Shown one piece after another: positions 29,845-40,009 of a DNA stretch of 64,000 nucleotides (the first letter of the stretch is position 1; the number at the start of each line of letters is the position of its first letter). The notes below the pieces were generated by a model that did no database searches, was not told where the DNA came from, and saw nothing but the letters and a program-made list of their open reading frames with translations. The stretch lies in the NCBI GenBank assembly GCA_951812345.1, contig OX638295.1:124001-188000 (forward strand), in the 5' to 3' direction. This stretch comes from Rhodothermales bacterium. Lineage in GTDB: Bacteria > Bacteroidota > Rhodothermia > Rhodothermales > VXPQ01. A program made the position numbers and the translations under genes.

Positions 29845-30930
29845 ATGCTCCGTAAACCGTCACGCATTCTCATCCTTGCATTCCTTGTACTCGCCGTCTC
29901 GGTCGCGGCGCACAGCGAAACGGCAAGGACTTCCGGAAACCATCCCGCTCCGAACAAAGAGGCGGCGCAGCCCCCAAGCGCCGCTTCGAACCCCGACAAG
30001 GCAGCCGAAGTGGCGGCCGCCGTCGAAGCGCTGTATGCTACGCTCGACGAGGACCTGCTGGAGCAAGTGAAGTACGATCTGGACGACGAAAAACGCCGGA
30101 ACTGGTCGAATCTGCCCGCGAACATCCTCCGCTTCGATCGGAACGGCATCCGCATGGGCGACCTGAACGAAGAGCAACTGGCCTCGGTGTTGGCTGTGCT
30201 GGAGACGTCCCTGAGCAAGGAAGGCTTCGAGAAAGTGCGCCTGATCGTGCGGGCGGACGAGATCCTGGCGCAATCGTCGCCTCGCGCAGCCCGGTTCGGC
30301 TGGACGGAAGACAATTACTGGTTTGCCGTGTTCGGCACGCCTTCCGCAACGGAAGCCTGGTCATGGCAATTCGGAGGACACCACCTTGCCGTGAACGTGA
30401 CGTTCGACGAAGGGCGGATGTTCTTGAGCCCCACGTTTCTTGGCGTGGAGCCGGCAACGTACGAGGAAGGCGGAAAAACTTTCGCGCCCCTGAAAGCGGA
30501 ACTCGAGGGAGGGCTTGCGCTGGTGCAGGCACTGGACGAGACGCAGCGAGCCGCCGCCCTGGTAACCGATCGTCCGAGGGAGGTGTACGCCGGAGCCGGC
30601 CGGGACGGGGTGCTTCCGCCCATGGAAGGCGCCCTCGTGGAAGAGTGGCCGTCCGCGCAGCAGGATATGCTCGTGGAACTGATCGACCTGTGGATCGGCT
30701 TATTGCCCGAAGCAGCGGCGGAAGCGCGTCATGCAGAGATCGCCCCGGACCTGAATGAAACCCGGTTCGCCTGGCATGGTCCTGTCGACGGCAGCGGCAG
30801 CGTGTATTATCGCATTCAGGGGCCGCATCTTCTGATCGAATTCTCCACGCAGGGCAATATTGGAGACGACGCCGGACACAATCATTCCGTATACCGGGAC
30901 CCGACCAGGGAATACGGGGGCACGCTATGA
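29845..30930 (+). CDS. Exported DUF3500 protein
   Basis: 361 residues from the ATG at 29845, chosen because it opens a good signal peptide (RKPSRILILAFLVLAVSVAAHS). The DUF3500 hallmarks follow: NWSNLPANILRFDRNGIRMGDL, DNYWFAVFGTPSATEAWSWQ, FGGHHLAVNVTF and near the end GHNHSVYRDPTREYGG. The family is common in Bacteroidota and Planctomycetes and its function is unknown; conserved His residues suggest a metal site. It converges on the BatA gene, the two stops overlapping by 6 bp. Confidence 0.87.
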   Translation: MLRKPSRILILAFLVLAVSVAAHSETARTSGNHPAPNKEAAQPPSAASNPDKAAEVAAAVEALYATLDEDLLEQVKYDLDDEKRRNWSNLPANILRFDRNGIRMGDLNEEQLASVLAVLETSLSKEGFEKVRLIVRADEILAQSSPRAARFGWTEDNYWFAVFGTPSATEAWSWQFGGHHLAVNVTFDEGRMFLSPTFLGVEPATYEEGGKTFAPLKAELEGGLALVQALDETQRAAALVTDRPREVYAGAGRDGVLPPMEGALVEEWPSAQQDMLVELIDLWIGLLPEAAAEARHAEIAPDLNETRFAWHGPVDGSGSVYYRIQGPHLLIEFSTQGNIGDDAGHNHSVYRDPTREYGGTL

Positions 30931-33084
30931 CCCGGTCCCGGCGAACACGGATGTTCCTTCTTTCGCCGTCGGGCGCCATCCCTTCGCCACCACCATTTCC
31001 GCCGCCAGAAACAGCAACGCCAGGAGCAGGAACGCCTTCCACAGTTCCCGCCCCGTACGCTGCTCCGCCACCGCCTCCACGACATCCCCGGCAGAGCGCC
31101 CCCCTGCCGCTATGATTTCGACCGGCGCGCCAACCGCTTCGGTCAGGCGGCGCCGCGCCTCCCTATCCTCCAGAACGAGCATATCCGATTCCCGCGCGTC
31201 CACATTGAACGCAATGCGGCGCACGATTTCGTCGCCGGCGTATACGTCGTAGACGCCGGAACGCTCGACGGCCTCGTCATCGATTATCAGCAACGCAGCG
31301 TCGAACAGGTCGCGCTGCTCGGGCACATATTCCGTTCCATCGGGTCCCGTCAGACGCAGCAACGCCTCTCCTGGAGGGCGGGCAATGCGGAGCTCGGCAG
31401 AGCGGGCCGCCGGAAACTGCTCGCCGGAAATGGATTCGTACGCCGACAGATAGTACAGGGAGCGATACATGAGCGGGATGAACAGGCCGCGGACGGGCAG
31501 TTCGCTCCAGCGCGCGTCGGGCGCCACGGCAAGCAGCAGCACTACGCCCCGTCCGTGCTGGATTTCCTGCAGAAACGGATCGCCGTTGGACAGGCGAATA
31601 ATGGACTGCTCCCCTGCGCCTTCCGGTTCGTAGCGCGCAGCGAACCATATCTCCGGACGCTCCACATTCGGTGCGTCCCCTTCCGCCTCGGTTTGAAAAA
31701 CGCCCTCGAAAAGCGGGTGCTCCAGTTCGACGCGGTCGAACGAGGCAATGCGGGTTGGGGACCCGAGCGATCCGTTGAAACCGGTTATGCGACCGCCCCC
31801 GACCGCGTCGAGCAAGGCGTTGTACTCCTGCCCCTCTTCCTGTCCCGCGGAGGACGGGCTAAGCAGCAATCCGCCCCCGCCCGCAACGTACCGCGCGAGC
31901 ACCTCCGTTTCTCCGCTGGACAGGGTCTGCGCTCCCGCAACCACCACCGCATCGTACGCTTCCGGCCCCGTCGCGGCCAGACTCGTTTCCGGAATAACGG
32001 TCACGTCGAAGGCGACCCGTCCCCTTGCCAGTTCCGGCGACAGGGCCAGTTCCAGAAAACCGGTGTTCTCGCCTTCCCCCCGCACGATCAGGATGCGCCG
32101 CCGTTCGGGCACGTGCAGCGTGAAATAGCGCTGGTCGTCGAAGGAATACACATCCTCCTCGATCTGCACCACGCCGGAGAGCCACCCGCTACCCGGCGGC
32201 GTAATCGTGAAGGACACCTCCGTCGGCTCGCGCGGCGGAATGTCCGCAGTGGCCTGGGCCAGCCGGCGGCCCTCCAGAAAAACGCTGGCCACATATCCCT
32301 CGACGGGGTCGTCCGCGTAATTCACCAGCGTGGCCGATAAGCGCACCGGCTGACCCGCTTCGACAATGCGGCTGTCGATACGCACATCGACTACGGCTAC
32401 GTTGGCCTGCGCCCTGCCCCCGACCGGCAACACATACGCCCGGATGTCCTCCCCTTGCGCAGCGCGCGCGGTGTCCGCCAGCGCCGGAGCCTGCATGTCG
32501 CTCACGATATACATTTCCCGGTTCGGATGCGCGGCTTCCTCAAGCGCTTCTGCGGCAGAAGCGACGGCTCCGGTCAGCGACACCCCGGCGGCGGAGGCCT
32601 GGATATCCTCGACGATATCTATGGCGGCAGCGGGCGAAAGAGGCCCCTGGGGCACATCGCCCCCGGCCGTTGTCCGCAGAAAAATCTCGTCGCGCTCCTC
32701 GAATTCCCGGATCAGACCGGAAACGATGTCTTTGGCCTGACGGAGATATTCCCCCTCCGCATCCCGCAGCGTCATCGAGAGCGAATTGTCGACGACAAGC
32801 GCTGCGGAAGACCGCGCCACGCCGCCGACCGCGCCTGCCACCTGGCCCGTAAGGGAGGGACGGGCGAAGGCGGCCACCAGGCAGACGATCGCAAGGAGGC
32901 GGAGCGCAAGCAGCAGCCACTGCCGCAGCCGCACCCGCTGCATCGTGGTTTTCTGCAATTCCCGGACGAACGTCAGCGAACTGAAATCCACTTTCCGCGG
33001 ACGGCGGAAATGGAACAGATGCACGATCACCGGGAGCGCCGCCGCGCCCAGCGCAAAAAGCATGAATGGATTGAGAAACTCCAT
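30925..33084 (-). CDS. BatA-domain membrane protein with VWA-like region
   Basis: A 719-residue inner-membrane protein. The N-terminal BatA region is MEFLNPFMLFALGAAALPV with HLFHFRRPRKVDFSSLTFVR, then a second helix (WLLLALRLLAIVCLVAAFA). A von Willebrand A-like domain follows (ALVVDNSLSMTL, a degenerate metal site), then beta domains and a glutamine-amidotransferase-like region (YDAVVVAGAQTLSSGE, RYVAGGGGLLLSPS). A final helix (AFLLLALLFLAAEMVVA) lies at the C-terminus. Such proteins often sit in MoxR/Bat clusters; here it is alone. Function unknown, probably cell-envelope maintenance by analogy. Confidence 0.85.
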   Translation of the reverse strand: MEFLNPFMLFALGAAALPVIVHLFHFRRPRKVDFSSLTFVRELQKTTMQRVRLRQWLLLALRLLAIVCLVAAFARPSLTGQVAGAVGGVARSSAALVVDNSLSMTLRDAEGEYLRQAKDIVSGLIREFEERDEIFLRTTAGGDVPQGPLSPAAAIDIVEDIQASAAGVSLTGAVASAAEALEEAAHPNREMYIVSDMQAPALADTARAAQGEDIRAYVLPVGGRAQANVAVVDVRIDSRIVEAGQPVRLSATLVNYADDPVEGYVASVFLEGRRLAQATADIPPREPTEVSFTITPPGSGWLSGVVQIEEDVYSFDDQRYFTLHVPERRRILIVRGEGENTGFLELALSPELARGRVAFDVTVIPETSLAATGPEAYDAVVVAGAQTLSSGETEVLARYVAGGGGLLLSPSSAGQEEGQEYNALLDAVGGGRITGFNGSLGSPTRIASFDRVELEHPLFEGVFQTEAEGDAPNVERPEIWFAARYEPEGAGEQSIIRLSNGDPFLQEIQHGRGVVLLLAVAPDARWSELPVRGLFIPLMYRSLYYLSAYESISGEQFPAARSAELRIARPPGEALLRLTGPDGTEYVPEQRDLFDAALLIIDDEAVERSGVYDVYAGDEIVRRIAFNVDARESDMLVLEDREARRRLTEAVGAPVEIIAAGGRSAGDVVEAVAEQRTGRELWKAFLLLALLFLAAEMVVAKGWRPTAKEGTSVFAGTGS

Positions 33085-33091
33085 GGAGATG

Positions 33092-33180
33092 GGATACTCC
33101 GATTAAATCCGCAAAGTTCAGAGGCTTGCGAGAAGTGCGCTGGCAAGGAATGACGAAGCAGCATGGCAGGCTCCATGTAT
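33092..33180. repeat. MITE-like repeat, short copy E
   Basis: Starts GGATACTCCGATTAAATCCG, then GGCAAGGAATGACGAAGCAG; truncated after about 90 bp. It lies between the BatA gene start and the hipA stop and is directly adjacent (7 bp) to the BatA start codon. Confidence 0.75.
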
Positions 33181-33195
33181 CCCACAAATACTCAG

Positions 33196-34500
33196 CTACA
33201 GGATTGCCGCCTCCTCAATACGCTCTCGGATGGCGTCTCGTTGCACGGCCCTGACACGCGCTGCTTCCGCGTAGTCCGGCCAGCGCGAAACGACGTCGCG
33301 AACTTCGGCGCAAATAGCCTCCGCACGCCGTCTTTTCATAGAGGCAGTCCGGGCGCAGGCGCGAAAATCTTCCATAGTGAAGGCTTCCTGTTTTCCGTTC
33401 AGCGTCATCTGATGGGTCGATGTCCACTTGCTCGCCGGGTTACAGGCATAGGTCAGGTCGAATGCAGGCGCCAGCCGCCATGCTCCGGTCCGATCCATGA
33501 GAAAGGCAGTGTTTTTGACATGATCGTCCTGATTGCGCGCAAAAACATTGAAAGCCATGCGACGGAACTGTTCCTCTATCGCGCCCATCGAAAGTCCCAA
33601 TCGCCGGATGACCATGAGCGCCTGTTCATAAGAATAAACGCCTGCCTCGTTGAAATCGAAGTGCGCCATCGCCCCGAGCGACTGCATATGCAATTTCGCC
33701 CCATCGGGCAGCCGGTCGAAGCGCCGGGCCATGAAATGCCGCCGCCCGCTTTCTTCGAACAAGCGGCAATCGGCCATTTCGATACCGGCGTCCCGCGCCA
33801 TAAGGTGATAAGCATATTCGATGGCGCCGTATCCCCTGGGGGCCGCCAGCGTTCCGTCTTGTTCCCCGCCGACGCCGTCAAACTTGATCAACCAGTGTTC
33901 GAACCCGGCGGCAACGTCCGCCTGTCCTGAGCAAACCTCTTTTGTTCGAGGATTCCAGGCAATCACGGCCTTTGCGCGGGCGCCCCCTGCAGATGTGCCC
34001 ACGCGCAGGATATCCCGGAGCGGCGCTTCGTCGTCTTGCTCGCCAAAGGACAAATGCAATGCTTCGCGTTGCTGCAGGATTTCGGCAGCCAATGCGGCCA
34101 GCCGATCCACCCGAAGGAGTTGCCCCTGGTCGGATTGAGGTCCTGTTGCGGGCTCGAACTCAAGGGCGCCCATCCCCCGGGACCCTGTGTAACACAGCCG
34201 CTCGACGGTATTAAGGGAACCCGGCTCTCTTCCCTGTGTCGCCAGCCAGGCATCGATCACGGCATGGCCGAAGCGGTCCGGCAGAGAATCCGCCAACATA
34301 CCGGGAAGACCGTAAAACGATTCGCGGCGCAGCAGAGGAAACCGGTATACCCTGCCGGACAAGGGCATGGTAAGGGGCGCCGGCTCTATGCCGCTTTTCA
34401 GAAATTCCGGAGCAAACTGGAAATCGGCGACCTCTTTACCGTCCTCGAGCGTTACGGCGCCGACCGTACTTCCCCAAAGCCTGACTTCGGCGTGCGTCAT
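33196..34500 (-). CDS. hipA: HipA-type serine/threonine kinase toxin
   Basis: A 434-residue HipA kinase (about the length of the E. coli protein). The N-terminal HipA couple domain starts AEVRLWGSTVGAVTLEDG. The kinase domain has the Ser-containing P-loop GTSAGGARAK (168-177), the catalytic loop RNQDDHVKN (322-330) and the metal-binding PAFDLTY (345-351). HipA of E. coli phosphorylates glutamyl-tRNA synthetase and induces dormancy; the target of this one is unknown. The start overlaps the stop of the HTH antitoxin gene (ATGA), the normal hipBA order. All key residues are present, so it looks active. Confidence 0.93.
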   Translation of the reverse strand: MTHAEVRLWGSTVGAVTLEDGKEVADFQFAPEFLKSGIEPAPLTMPLSGRVYRFPLLRRESFYGLPGMLADSLPDRFGHAVIDAWLATQGREPGSLNTVERLCYTGSRGMGALEFEPATGPQSDQGQLLRVDRLAALAAEILQQREALHLSFGEQDDEAPLRDILRVGTSAGGARAKAVIAWNPRTKEVCSGQADVAAGFEHWLIKFDGVGGEQDGTLAAPRGYGAIEYAYHLMARDAGIEMADCRLFEESGRRHFMARRFDRLPDGAKLHMQSLGAMAHFDFNEAGVYSYEQALMVIRRLGLSMGAIEEQFRRMAFNVFARNQDDHVKNTAFLMDRTGAWRLAPAFDLTYACNPASKWTSTHQMTLNGKQEAFTMEDFRACARTASMKRRRAEAICAEVRDVVSRWPDYAEAARVRAVQRDAIRERIEEAAIL

Positions 34501-34853
34501 GTTTCATCTCCCCATCGCCACGCTGCGGGCTGTTCTCTCACGGCTCCGGTTTGGGGAGACCGTGCCCGTTGACGCTGTTTGCCTTGCATGTTGAGGACAT
34601 CCATAGGGCGCGGACCGGCCTTCGGAACCAGCGCATCGAGGTTCGGAACAAGATGCAATGCCCTGAGCACGCGGATAATGCTGGTAAACTGGACCGCCTC
34701 GCCCGACTCGATGCGCTCCAGCGTACGCTTGGATATTCCCGCCTCGAAAGCGAGATTGGCCTGGGTGATCCCCATATCGAGACGCTGGCGGGCGAAACGC
34801 TTGCCGAGTTCGGTAAGCAGGTATTCGTCGGTATTCAGGTTTTGAAAAGACAT
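34497..34853 (-). CDS. hipB: HipB-like XRE antitoxin
   Basis: 118 residues with a clear XRE helix-turn-helix (LGKRFARQRLDMGITQANLA, then GISKRTLERIESGE, residues ~15-55), followed by a Pro/Arg/Gln-rich tail longer than in E. coli HipB (88 residues). It neutralises HipA by binding and represses the operon by binding upstream palindromes. Translationally coupled to hipA. Several inverted repeats lie just upstream. Confidence 0.88.
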   Translation of the reverse strand: MSFQNLNTDEYLLTELGKRFARQRLDMGITQANLAFEAGISKRTLERIESGEAVQFTSIIRVLRALHLVPNLDALVPKAGPRPMDVLNMQGKQRQRARSPQTGAVREQPAAWRWGDET

Positions 34854-34892
34854 AATTCGCTCTATTTGGCGATAAGATTGATATAATGTACT

Positions 34893-34971
34893 ATTATTCG
34901 TCTTTAAATACGAATAATATTTGATGTTATTTCAAATCGCGATAAACGACGATTTAATGGGAATAAATCCC
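34893..34971. promoter_or_regulatory. Three inverted repeats upstream of hipBA, candidate HipB operators
   Basis: In an AT-rich leader before the hipB start are ATTATTCG-N10-CGAATAAT (34893-34918), AAATCG-N10-CGATTT (34934-34955) and GGGA-N5-TCCC (34959-34971). The first two share a 10-bp spacing, fitting one dimer per site. The region 34854-35007 contains no gene. Confidence 0.6.
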
Positions 34972-35007
34972 TTTATATCGTCTTTTATAGCGAATTGTAT
35001 ATCATAA

Positions 35008-35141
35008 GGATACGCCCGCGAAGTTCAGACGCTGCGAGGGGTTCGTTGGCGCGTCATTCCTTAATTATGCGGGGGCAGGCCACATTGCTTCGTCATTTCT
35101 TGCCAGCGAACCCCTCTCAGCCCCCCGACGTTAGAGTATCC
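35008..35141. repeat. MITE-like repeat, internally deleted copy F (134 bp)
   Basis: Left end GGATACGCCCGCGAAG, right end TTAGAGTATCC, with the central CATTGCTTCGTCATTTCTTG block. Both termini are present but about 110 bp are missing compared with full copies. It lies between the hipBA promoter and metF. Between it and the metF start (35142-35352) nothing is recognised. Confidence 0.75.
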
Positions 35142-35352
35142 TTTGCAAACCAGACGCGGCGTGTCGCCCGAAGCCATTGCACAAAGCGACACACTGCCCT
35201 GCGAGCACGCCTCACACACCCCTTTTTGAACGAATCGCTGCTTCGGCCCCGCTGGGCAACCGTTCGAAAACCGGCCATTGGCGCAATCGCCTGTCGTCGC
35301 ATCGCCAGGGAAGCACCCGCGGCCGAGTCAGGTCGCCCCACCACCCCGCACC

Positions 35353-36171
35353 ATGACCTTCTCCCTGGAATTCTTTCCGCCGCGCACACCGCTTGCCGAG
35401 GAACGGCTCCAGGCAAATCTACCCGCGCTGCTTGCGCTGGAGCCGCGCTTCGTAAGCGTGTCCTGCGGAGCGGCGGGGTCGTCGCAGGAGGGTACGTTCG
35501 AGCTGGTGAGCGCATTGCGCACCAACCACCGCTTGACATGCTGCCCCCACATGTCAAGCGTTGGCCGCACGCGCACCCGGATCGCCCGCGTAGCGCGCGC
35601 GTATGCCGAGCTTGGCGTCCGGCGCTGCATTGCCCTGCGGGGCGACAAGCCGGAGGGGTATGTGTCAAACGAAGCGCACTACACCTCGTCCTGGGAGCTG
35701 ATCGCGGGGCTCAGGGAGATCGTCCCGGAGTTTCAAATTGGCGTCGGCTGCTATCCGGAAGGACACCCCGAAGACCGTAGTCCCGACGACCGGTTCACGA
35801 TCCTAAAACGCAAAATGGAGGCCGGCGCCCATTTCGCTATCTCGCAGCTTTTCTTCGACACGGACGCCTTCCTGGCGTTTCGGGACGAGTGCGCCCGGCG
35901 CGGTATCACGACGCCCGTCTGGCCAGGCATTATGCCAATTCATAACTCTGCCCGGGTATTCGGGTTTGCCGACAAATGCGGAACGGTCGTGCCCAATGCG
36001 CTACGCGCCAGATTCGAGGAAAAAAGCGACGAAGAAACGTTTGAGATCGCCCGGGACATCGTCTGCAAACAGGCCGTGCGGCTCAAAGCGGAAGGGGTGG
36101 AGCACATGCACCTGTATACGCTGAACCGGGGCCGGCTGGCGACAGAAATTGTTCGGACGCTGAAAACATGA
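35353..36171 (+). CDS. metF: Methylenetetrahydrofolate reductase
   Basis: Reduces 5,10-methylene-THF to 5-methyl-THF, the methyl donor for methionine synthase, using FAD. The product from the ATG at 35353 is 272 residues, typical of the bacterial single-domain enzyme, and starts [16 protein letters not shown] (the conserved EFFPP motif). Further motifs are [45 protein letters not shown] and PGIMPI. An upstream in-frame ATG (35278) would add 25 poorly conserved residues. The stop overlaps the metH start by four bases. Confidence 0.95.
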   Translation: MTFSLEFFPPRTPLAEERLQANLPALLALEPRFVSVSCGAAGSSQEGTFELVSALRTNHRLTCCPHMSSVGRTRTRIARVARAYAELGVRRCIALRGDKPEGYVSNEAHYTSSWELIAGLREIVPEFQIGVGCYPEGHPEDRSPDDRFTILKRKMEAGAHFAISQLFFDTDAFLAFRDECARRGITTPVWPGIMPIHNSARVFGFADKCGTVVPNALRARFEEKSDEETFEIARDIVCKQAVRLKAEGVEHMHLYTLNRGRLATEIVRTLKT

Positions 36172-39100
36172 GTAGCAGAACGAAGCGCCTCGACTGGCTG
36201 CACCAGACCATGAGCAGGCGCATTGTCCTGCTGGATGGGGCCTACGGCACGATGGCGCAGTCCCTTGGGCTGGACGAAGACGCCTTTCGCGGGCAGCGAT
36301 TCAGGGATTCCGAACAGGATCTCAGGGGGAACATCGATGTTCTGTGCCTGACGCAGCCGCATGCCGTCGTCGATATCCACGAGCAGTATCTGGCTGCCGG
36401 CGCAGACATCCTGACCACGAACAGTTTCACGGCGAACGGGCCGTCCCAGGCCGACTACGGCCTGGAACATCTCGTGTTCGAAATGAACCGGAGCGCGGCG
36501 GCGCTTGCACGGGAAGCAGCCGACCGATGGACCCGCCAAACGGGCGCCTTCCGGCTGGTGGCGGGCAGCATGGGCCCCACCAACCGCACCCTGTCCATGT
36601 CGCCCAGGGTCGAAGACCCCGGCTACCGGGCCACCACGTTCGACGAACTGAGCAGCACGTACTACGAGGCGGCAAACGGCCTGTACCGGGGCGGCGCCGA
36701 TTTGCTGCTGCTGGAAACCATCTTCGATACGCTGAATGCGAAAGCGGCCCTGTACGCGGTCGGCCGGCTCGAGCGGGATACGGGCGCAACGATTCCGGTG
36801 ATCATATCGGGCACCGTCACCGACCAATCCGGACGCACGCTGTCGGGGCAAACGCTGGAGGCGTTCTTCATTTCCATTCGCCACGCCCGCCCGCTGGCCG
36901 TGGGTCTCAACTGCGCGCTCGGGGCCAGCGATCTCGACCGGCACATCCGTGAATTGTCCCATATCGCCGATACGCCGATCAGCCTGCATCCGAACGCCGG
37001 CTTGCCGAACGAGTTCGGCGCATACGACGAGACGCCGGAAACCACGGCAGCGATTCTGAAAGAGATCGCCGAAGACCGCGTGGTGAACATACTCGGCGGC
37101 TGCTGCGGGACGACCCCGGCGCATATCGAAGCGATCCGGGATGCGATCGCCTCGGCAGCGCCGCGCAAGACGCCGGAGACGAAGCGGCGCATGCGCCTGG
37201 CGGGCCTCGAACCGCTTACCAGGACGGAGACCACCGGCCTGCTGCACATCGGCGAGCGCACCAATGTGGCCGGTTCGAAAGTTTTCCTGCGGTGCATCCG
37301 GGACGAAGATTTTTCCGGCGCGCTGAAAATCGCCGCGGAACAGGTGACAGGCGGCGCCAACATCATCGACGTCAACATGGACGAGGGCATGCTCGACGGC
37401 AAAGCGGTCATGCAACGGTTCCTGAACCTGTTGGCCTCCGAACCCGATATAAGCCGCGTGCCGGTCATGGTGGATTCCTCGCGCTTCGAGGTGCTCCAGG
37501 CCGGTCTCGAATGCCTGCAGGGCAAAGGGGTCGCCAACTCGATCAGCCTCAAGGAAGGTGAGGACGTCTTCCTGCATCAGGCACGGACGATCCGCGATCT
37601 GGGACATGCGCTGGTGGTCATGGCGTTCGACGAAGAAGGACAGGCAACGACCATCGAACGCCGGGTGGAAATATGCGCGCGCAGTTACGCGCTGCTTGTG
37701 GAGCGGCTCGGCTTCGCGCCCGAAGACATTGTTTTCGATCCCAATATTCTGGCCATAGCCACCGGGATCGAAGAGCACGACGGGTACGCCCGCTCGTTCA
37801 TCGACGCCATCCCGCGCATCAAGGCGGCCTGCCCCGGCGCGCTGGTGAGCGGCGGGGTAAGCAACGTTTCCTTTGCCTTTCGGGGCAACGGGCCGGTGCG
37901 CCGCGCCATGCACGCCGTATTCCTGTATCACGCGACCCGCGCCGGACTGGACATGGCGATCCTGAATGCAGGCTCCCTGGTCGCGTACGACGACATTCCG
38001 GACGCGCTGCGCGAGGCGGTCGAGGACGCGATCCTGAACCGGCGCACCGACGCGACCGAACGATTGCTGGAGATAGCGCAACATGTGGGCAAAACGCCCG
38101 AAACGAGCCACGAAGTGGTGGACGCCTGGCGCGAATTGCCCGTCGAAGCCCGGCTGGAGCATGCGCTGGTGCATGGTATCGATGAGCATATCCTGAGCGA
38201 CGTCGAGGAAGCAAGGCGGGCGGCGGCGCGCCCGCTGCATGTGATCGAAGGCCCCCTGATGAACGGCATGGATCGGGTGGGGGACCTGTTCGGCGCCGGA
38301 AAGATGTTTCTCCCGCAGGTCGTTAAATCGGCGCGCGTGATGAAGAAGGCCGTGGAATATCTCGTGCCGTTCATGCAAGGAGACGAAACCGCTTCGATCT
38401 CGCACGGACGCGGCAAGGTGGTGATGGCGACCGTCAAGGGCGATGTACACGATATCGGCAAAAACATCGTCAGCGTGGTGCTGCAATGCAATGGCTTCAC
38501 GGTCGAGGATCTCGGGGTCATGACGCCTTGCCAGCGCATCCTCGACACGGCCCGCGAAAAGAATGCGGACATGATCGGCCTGTCCGGGCTGATTACGCCG
38601 TCGCTCGACGAAATGGTGCATGTCGCCGGGGAAATGCAGAAGCAGGGGTTCGGCATGCCGCTGCTGATCGGCGGCGCCACTACTTCGCCGATTCATACGG
38701 CGGTAAAGATCGACCCGGTGTATACCGGACCCGTCGTGTACGTGAAGGACGCTTCCCGCGCCGTGGGGGTGATGAAGAAATTGGTCGGGGACCGGCGCAG
38801 CGACTATGTCAGGTCGGTGGACCTCGAGCATGCCGCCCGGCGAAAACGGCATGCGCAGCCCAGGCGCCGGCTCCCGAACCTGACCCTCGACGCAGCCCGC
38901 GCAAACCGCTTCGATGGGGACTGGGATGCCTGTTCCCCACCGAGACCGGCCCAACCCGGCGTGCATATCATCGATCCGCAACCGCTGGAAGAACTCGTCG
39001 GGTACATCGACTGGCGGCCCTTTTTCTCGGCCTGGGAAATGCAGGGGCTGTTTCCCGCCATCCTCGAGGATCCGGTAAAAGGCGAGGCTGCGCGCGAACT

Positions 39101-39860
39101 ATACGACGCCGGGCGCGCCATGCTGGATCGCATCGTGAAGGAGGAGTGGCTCCTCGCGCGCGGCGTATGCGGCCTCTTTCCGGCGGCAGCGACCGAAGAC
39201 GACGATATCATCGTTTTTGCCGACGAACCACGCCGCGCCGAACAGATGCGTCTTTCGACGCTCCGCCCGCAGCGGACATTGCCCGAAGGCGTGCCGCACC
39301 GCGCATTGTCGGATTATGTGGCGCCCATCGGGCAGGGCGTCGACGACTGGGTCGGGGCATTCGCCGTCACCGCAGGGCTGGGAGCGTCGGAGCGGACAGC
39401 CGCCTTCAAGCAGGCAGGCGACGACTACAACGCCATCATGCTGCAGGCGCTGGCGGACCGGCTGGCCGAGGCATTCGCCGAGGTTCTGCATCTTCGGGTG
39501 CGCCGCGAATTCTGGGGCTACGCGCCAGAAGAATCGCTGAGCAATGCCGATCTGATCTCTGAATCGTACCGGGGCATTCGTCCCGCTCCGGGCTACCCGG
39601 CCTGTCCGGAACACAGCGAAAAAGAGAAACTCTGGGAACTGCTTGACGTGCGGCGGAAGATCGGCGTGGAACTCACCGAATCCTGGGCGATGTTGCCGGG
39701 CGCCTCGGTCAGCGGGTGGTACTTCTCGCACCCGAAGGCGCGCTACTTCGACGTAGGGTTGATCGGCAGGGACCAGGTCGAGGACTATGCCCGGCGGAAG
39801 GGACTGCCGGTTGCGGAAGCCGAACGGCTGCTCCGGCCAAACCTTGGCTACGAGGTCTGA
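36168..39860 (+). CDS. metH: B12-dependent methionine synthase (full length)
   Basis: Transfers the methyl group of 5-methyl-THF via cobalamin to homocysteine. The 1230-residue product has all four modules: homocysteine-binding domain ([12 protein letters not shown]; zinc ligands in GLNCALGA and [10 protein letters not shown]), pterin-binding domain ([25 protein letters not shown]), cobalamin domain ([20 protein letters not shown]; the His is the lower cobalt ligand) and the C-terminal SAM-dependent reactivation domain ([18 protein letters not shown]). The ATGA overlap with metF shows coordinated expression of two consecutive methyl-cycle steps. No metE or riboswitch is seen. Confidence 0.97.
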   Translation: MSSRTKRLDWLHQTMSRRIVLLDGAYGTMAQSLGLDEDAFRGQRFRDSEQDLRGNIDVLCLTQPHAVVDIHEQYLAAGADILTTNSFTANGPSQADYGLEHLVFEMNRSAAALAREAADRWTRQTGAFRLVAGSMGPTNRTLSMSPRVEDPGYRATTFDELSSTYYEAANGLYRGGADLLLLETIFDTLNAKAALYAVGRLERDTGATIPVIISGTVTDQSGRTLSGQTLEAFFISIRHARPLAVGLNCALGASDLDRHIRELSHIADTPISLHPNAGLPNEFGAYDETPETTAAILKEIAEDRVVNILGGCCGTTPAHIEAIRDAIASAAPRKTPETKRRMRLAGLEPLTRTETTGLLHIGERTNVAGSKVFLRCIRDEDFSGALKIAAEQVTGGANIIDVNMDEGMLDGKAVMQRFLNLLASEPDISRVPVMVDSSRFEVLQAGLECLQGKGVANSISLKEGEDVFLHQARTIRDLGHALVVMAFDEEGQATTIERRVEICARSYALLVERLGFAPEDIVFDPNILAIATGIEEHDGYARSFIDAIPRIKAACPGALVSGGVSNVSFAFRGNGPVRRAMHAVFLYHATRAGLDMAILNAGSLVAYDDIPDALREAVEDAILNRRTDATERLLEIAQHVGKTPETSHEVVDAWRELPVEARLEHALVHGIDEHILSDVEEARRAAARPLHVIEGPLMNGMDRVGDLFGAGKMFLPQVVKSARVMKKAVEYLVPFMQGDETASISHGRGKVVMATVKGDVHDIGKNIVSVVLQCNGFTVEDLGVMTPCQRILDTAREKNADMIGLSGLITPSLDEMVHVAGEMQKQGFGMPLLIGGATTSPIHTAVKIDPVYTGPVVYVKDASRAVGVMKKLVGDRRSDYVRSVDLEHAARRKRHAQPRRRLPNLTLDAARANRFDGDWDACSPPRPAQPGVHIIDPQPLEELVGYIDWRPFFSAWEMQGLFPAILEDPVKGEAARELYDAGRAMLDRIVKEEWLLARGVCGLFPAAATEDDDIIVFADEPRRAEQMRLSTLRPQRTLPEGVPHRALSDYVAPIGQGVDDWVGAFAVTAGLGASERTAAFKQAGDDYNAIMLQALADRLAEAFAEVLHLRVRREFWGYAPEESLSNADLISESYRGIRPAPGYPACPEHSEKEKLWELLDVRRKIGVELTESWAMLPGASVSGWYFSHPKARYFDVGLIGRDQVEDYARRKGLPVAEAERLLRPNLGYEV

Positions 39861-40009
39861 GGGCGGCTTAATCTTCCATTCCGCCTGCATCCTATCCGCG
39901 CCGTATGCGTTGGACAAGGTTTGTCCTTTTTCCCTGTTTACTGCTTCGCAATTCCTTGCGGCGCGTGCAACGGCTCGCTTGCGCATGCGCACGGCCCGCA
40001 TCTGCACGC

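Noticed and set aside
35300-35350. Possible cobalamin riboswitch-like stretch upstream of metF (CCGAGTCAGGTCGCC)
   Set aside because: Only a loose resemblance to the B12 box; the other conserved elements could not be found, and B12 riboswitches normally do not control metH-type genes.
35940-38981. 1013-codon open frame on the minus strand opposite metH
   Set aside because: It is antisense to a fully conserved MetH; the translation is Arg/His/Gly-rich with no family signature, as expected from a GC-rich shadow frame.
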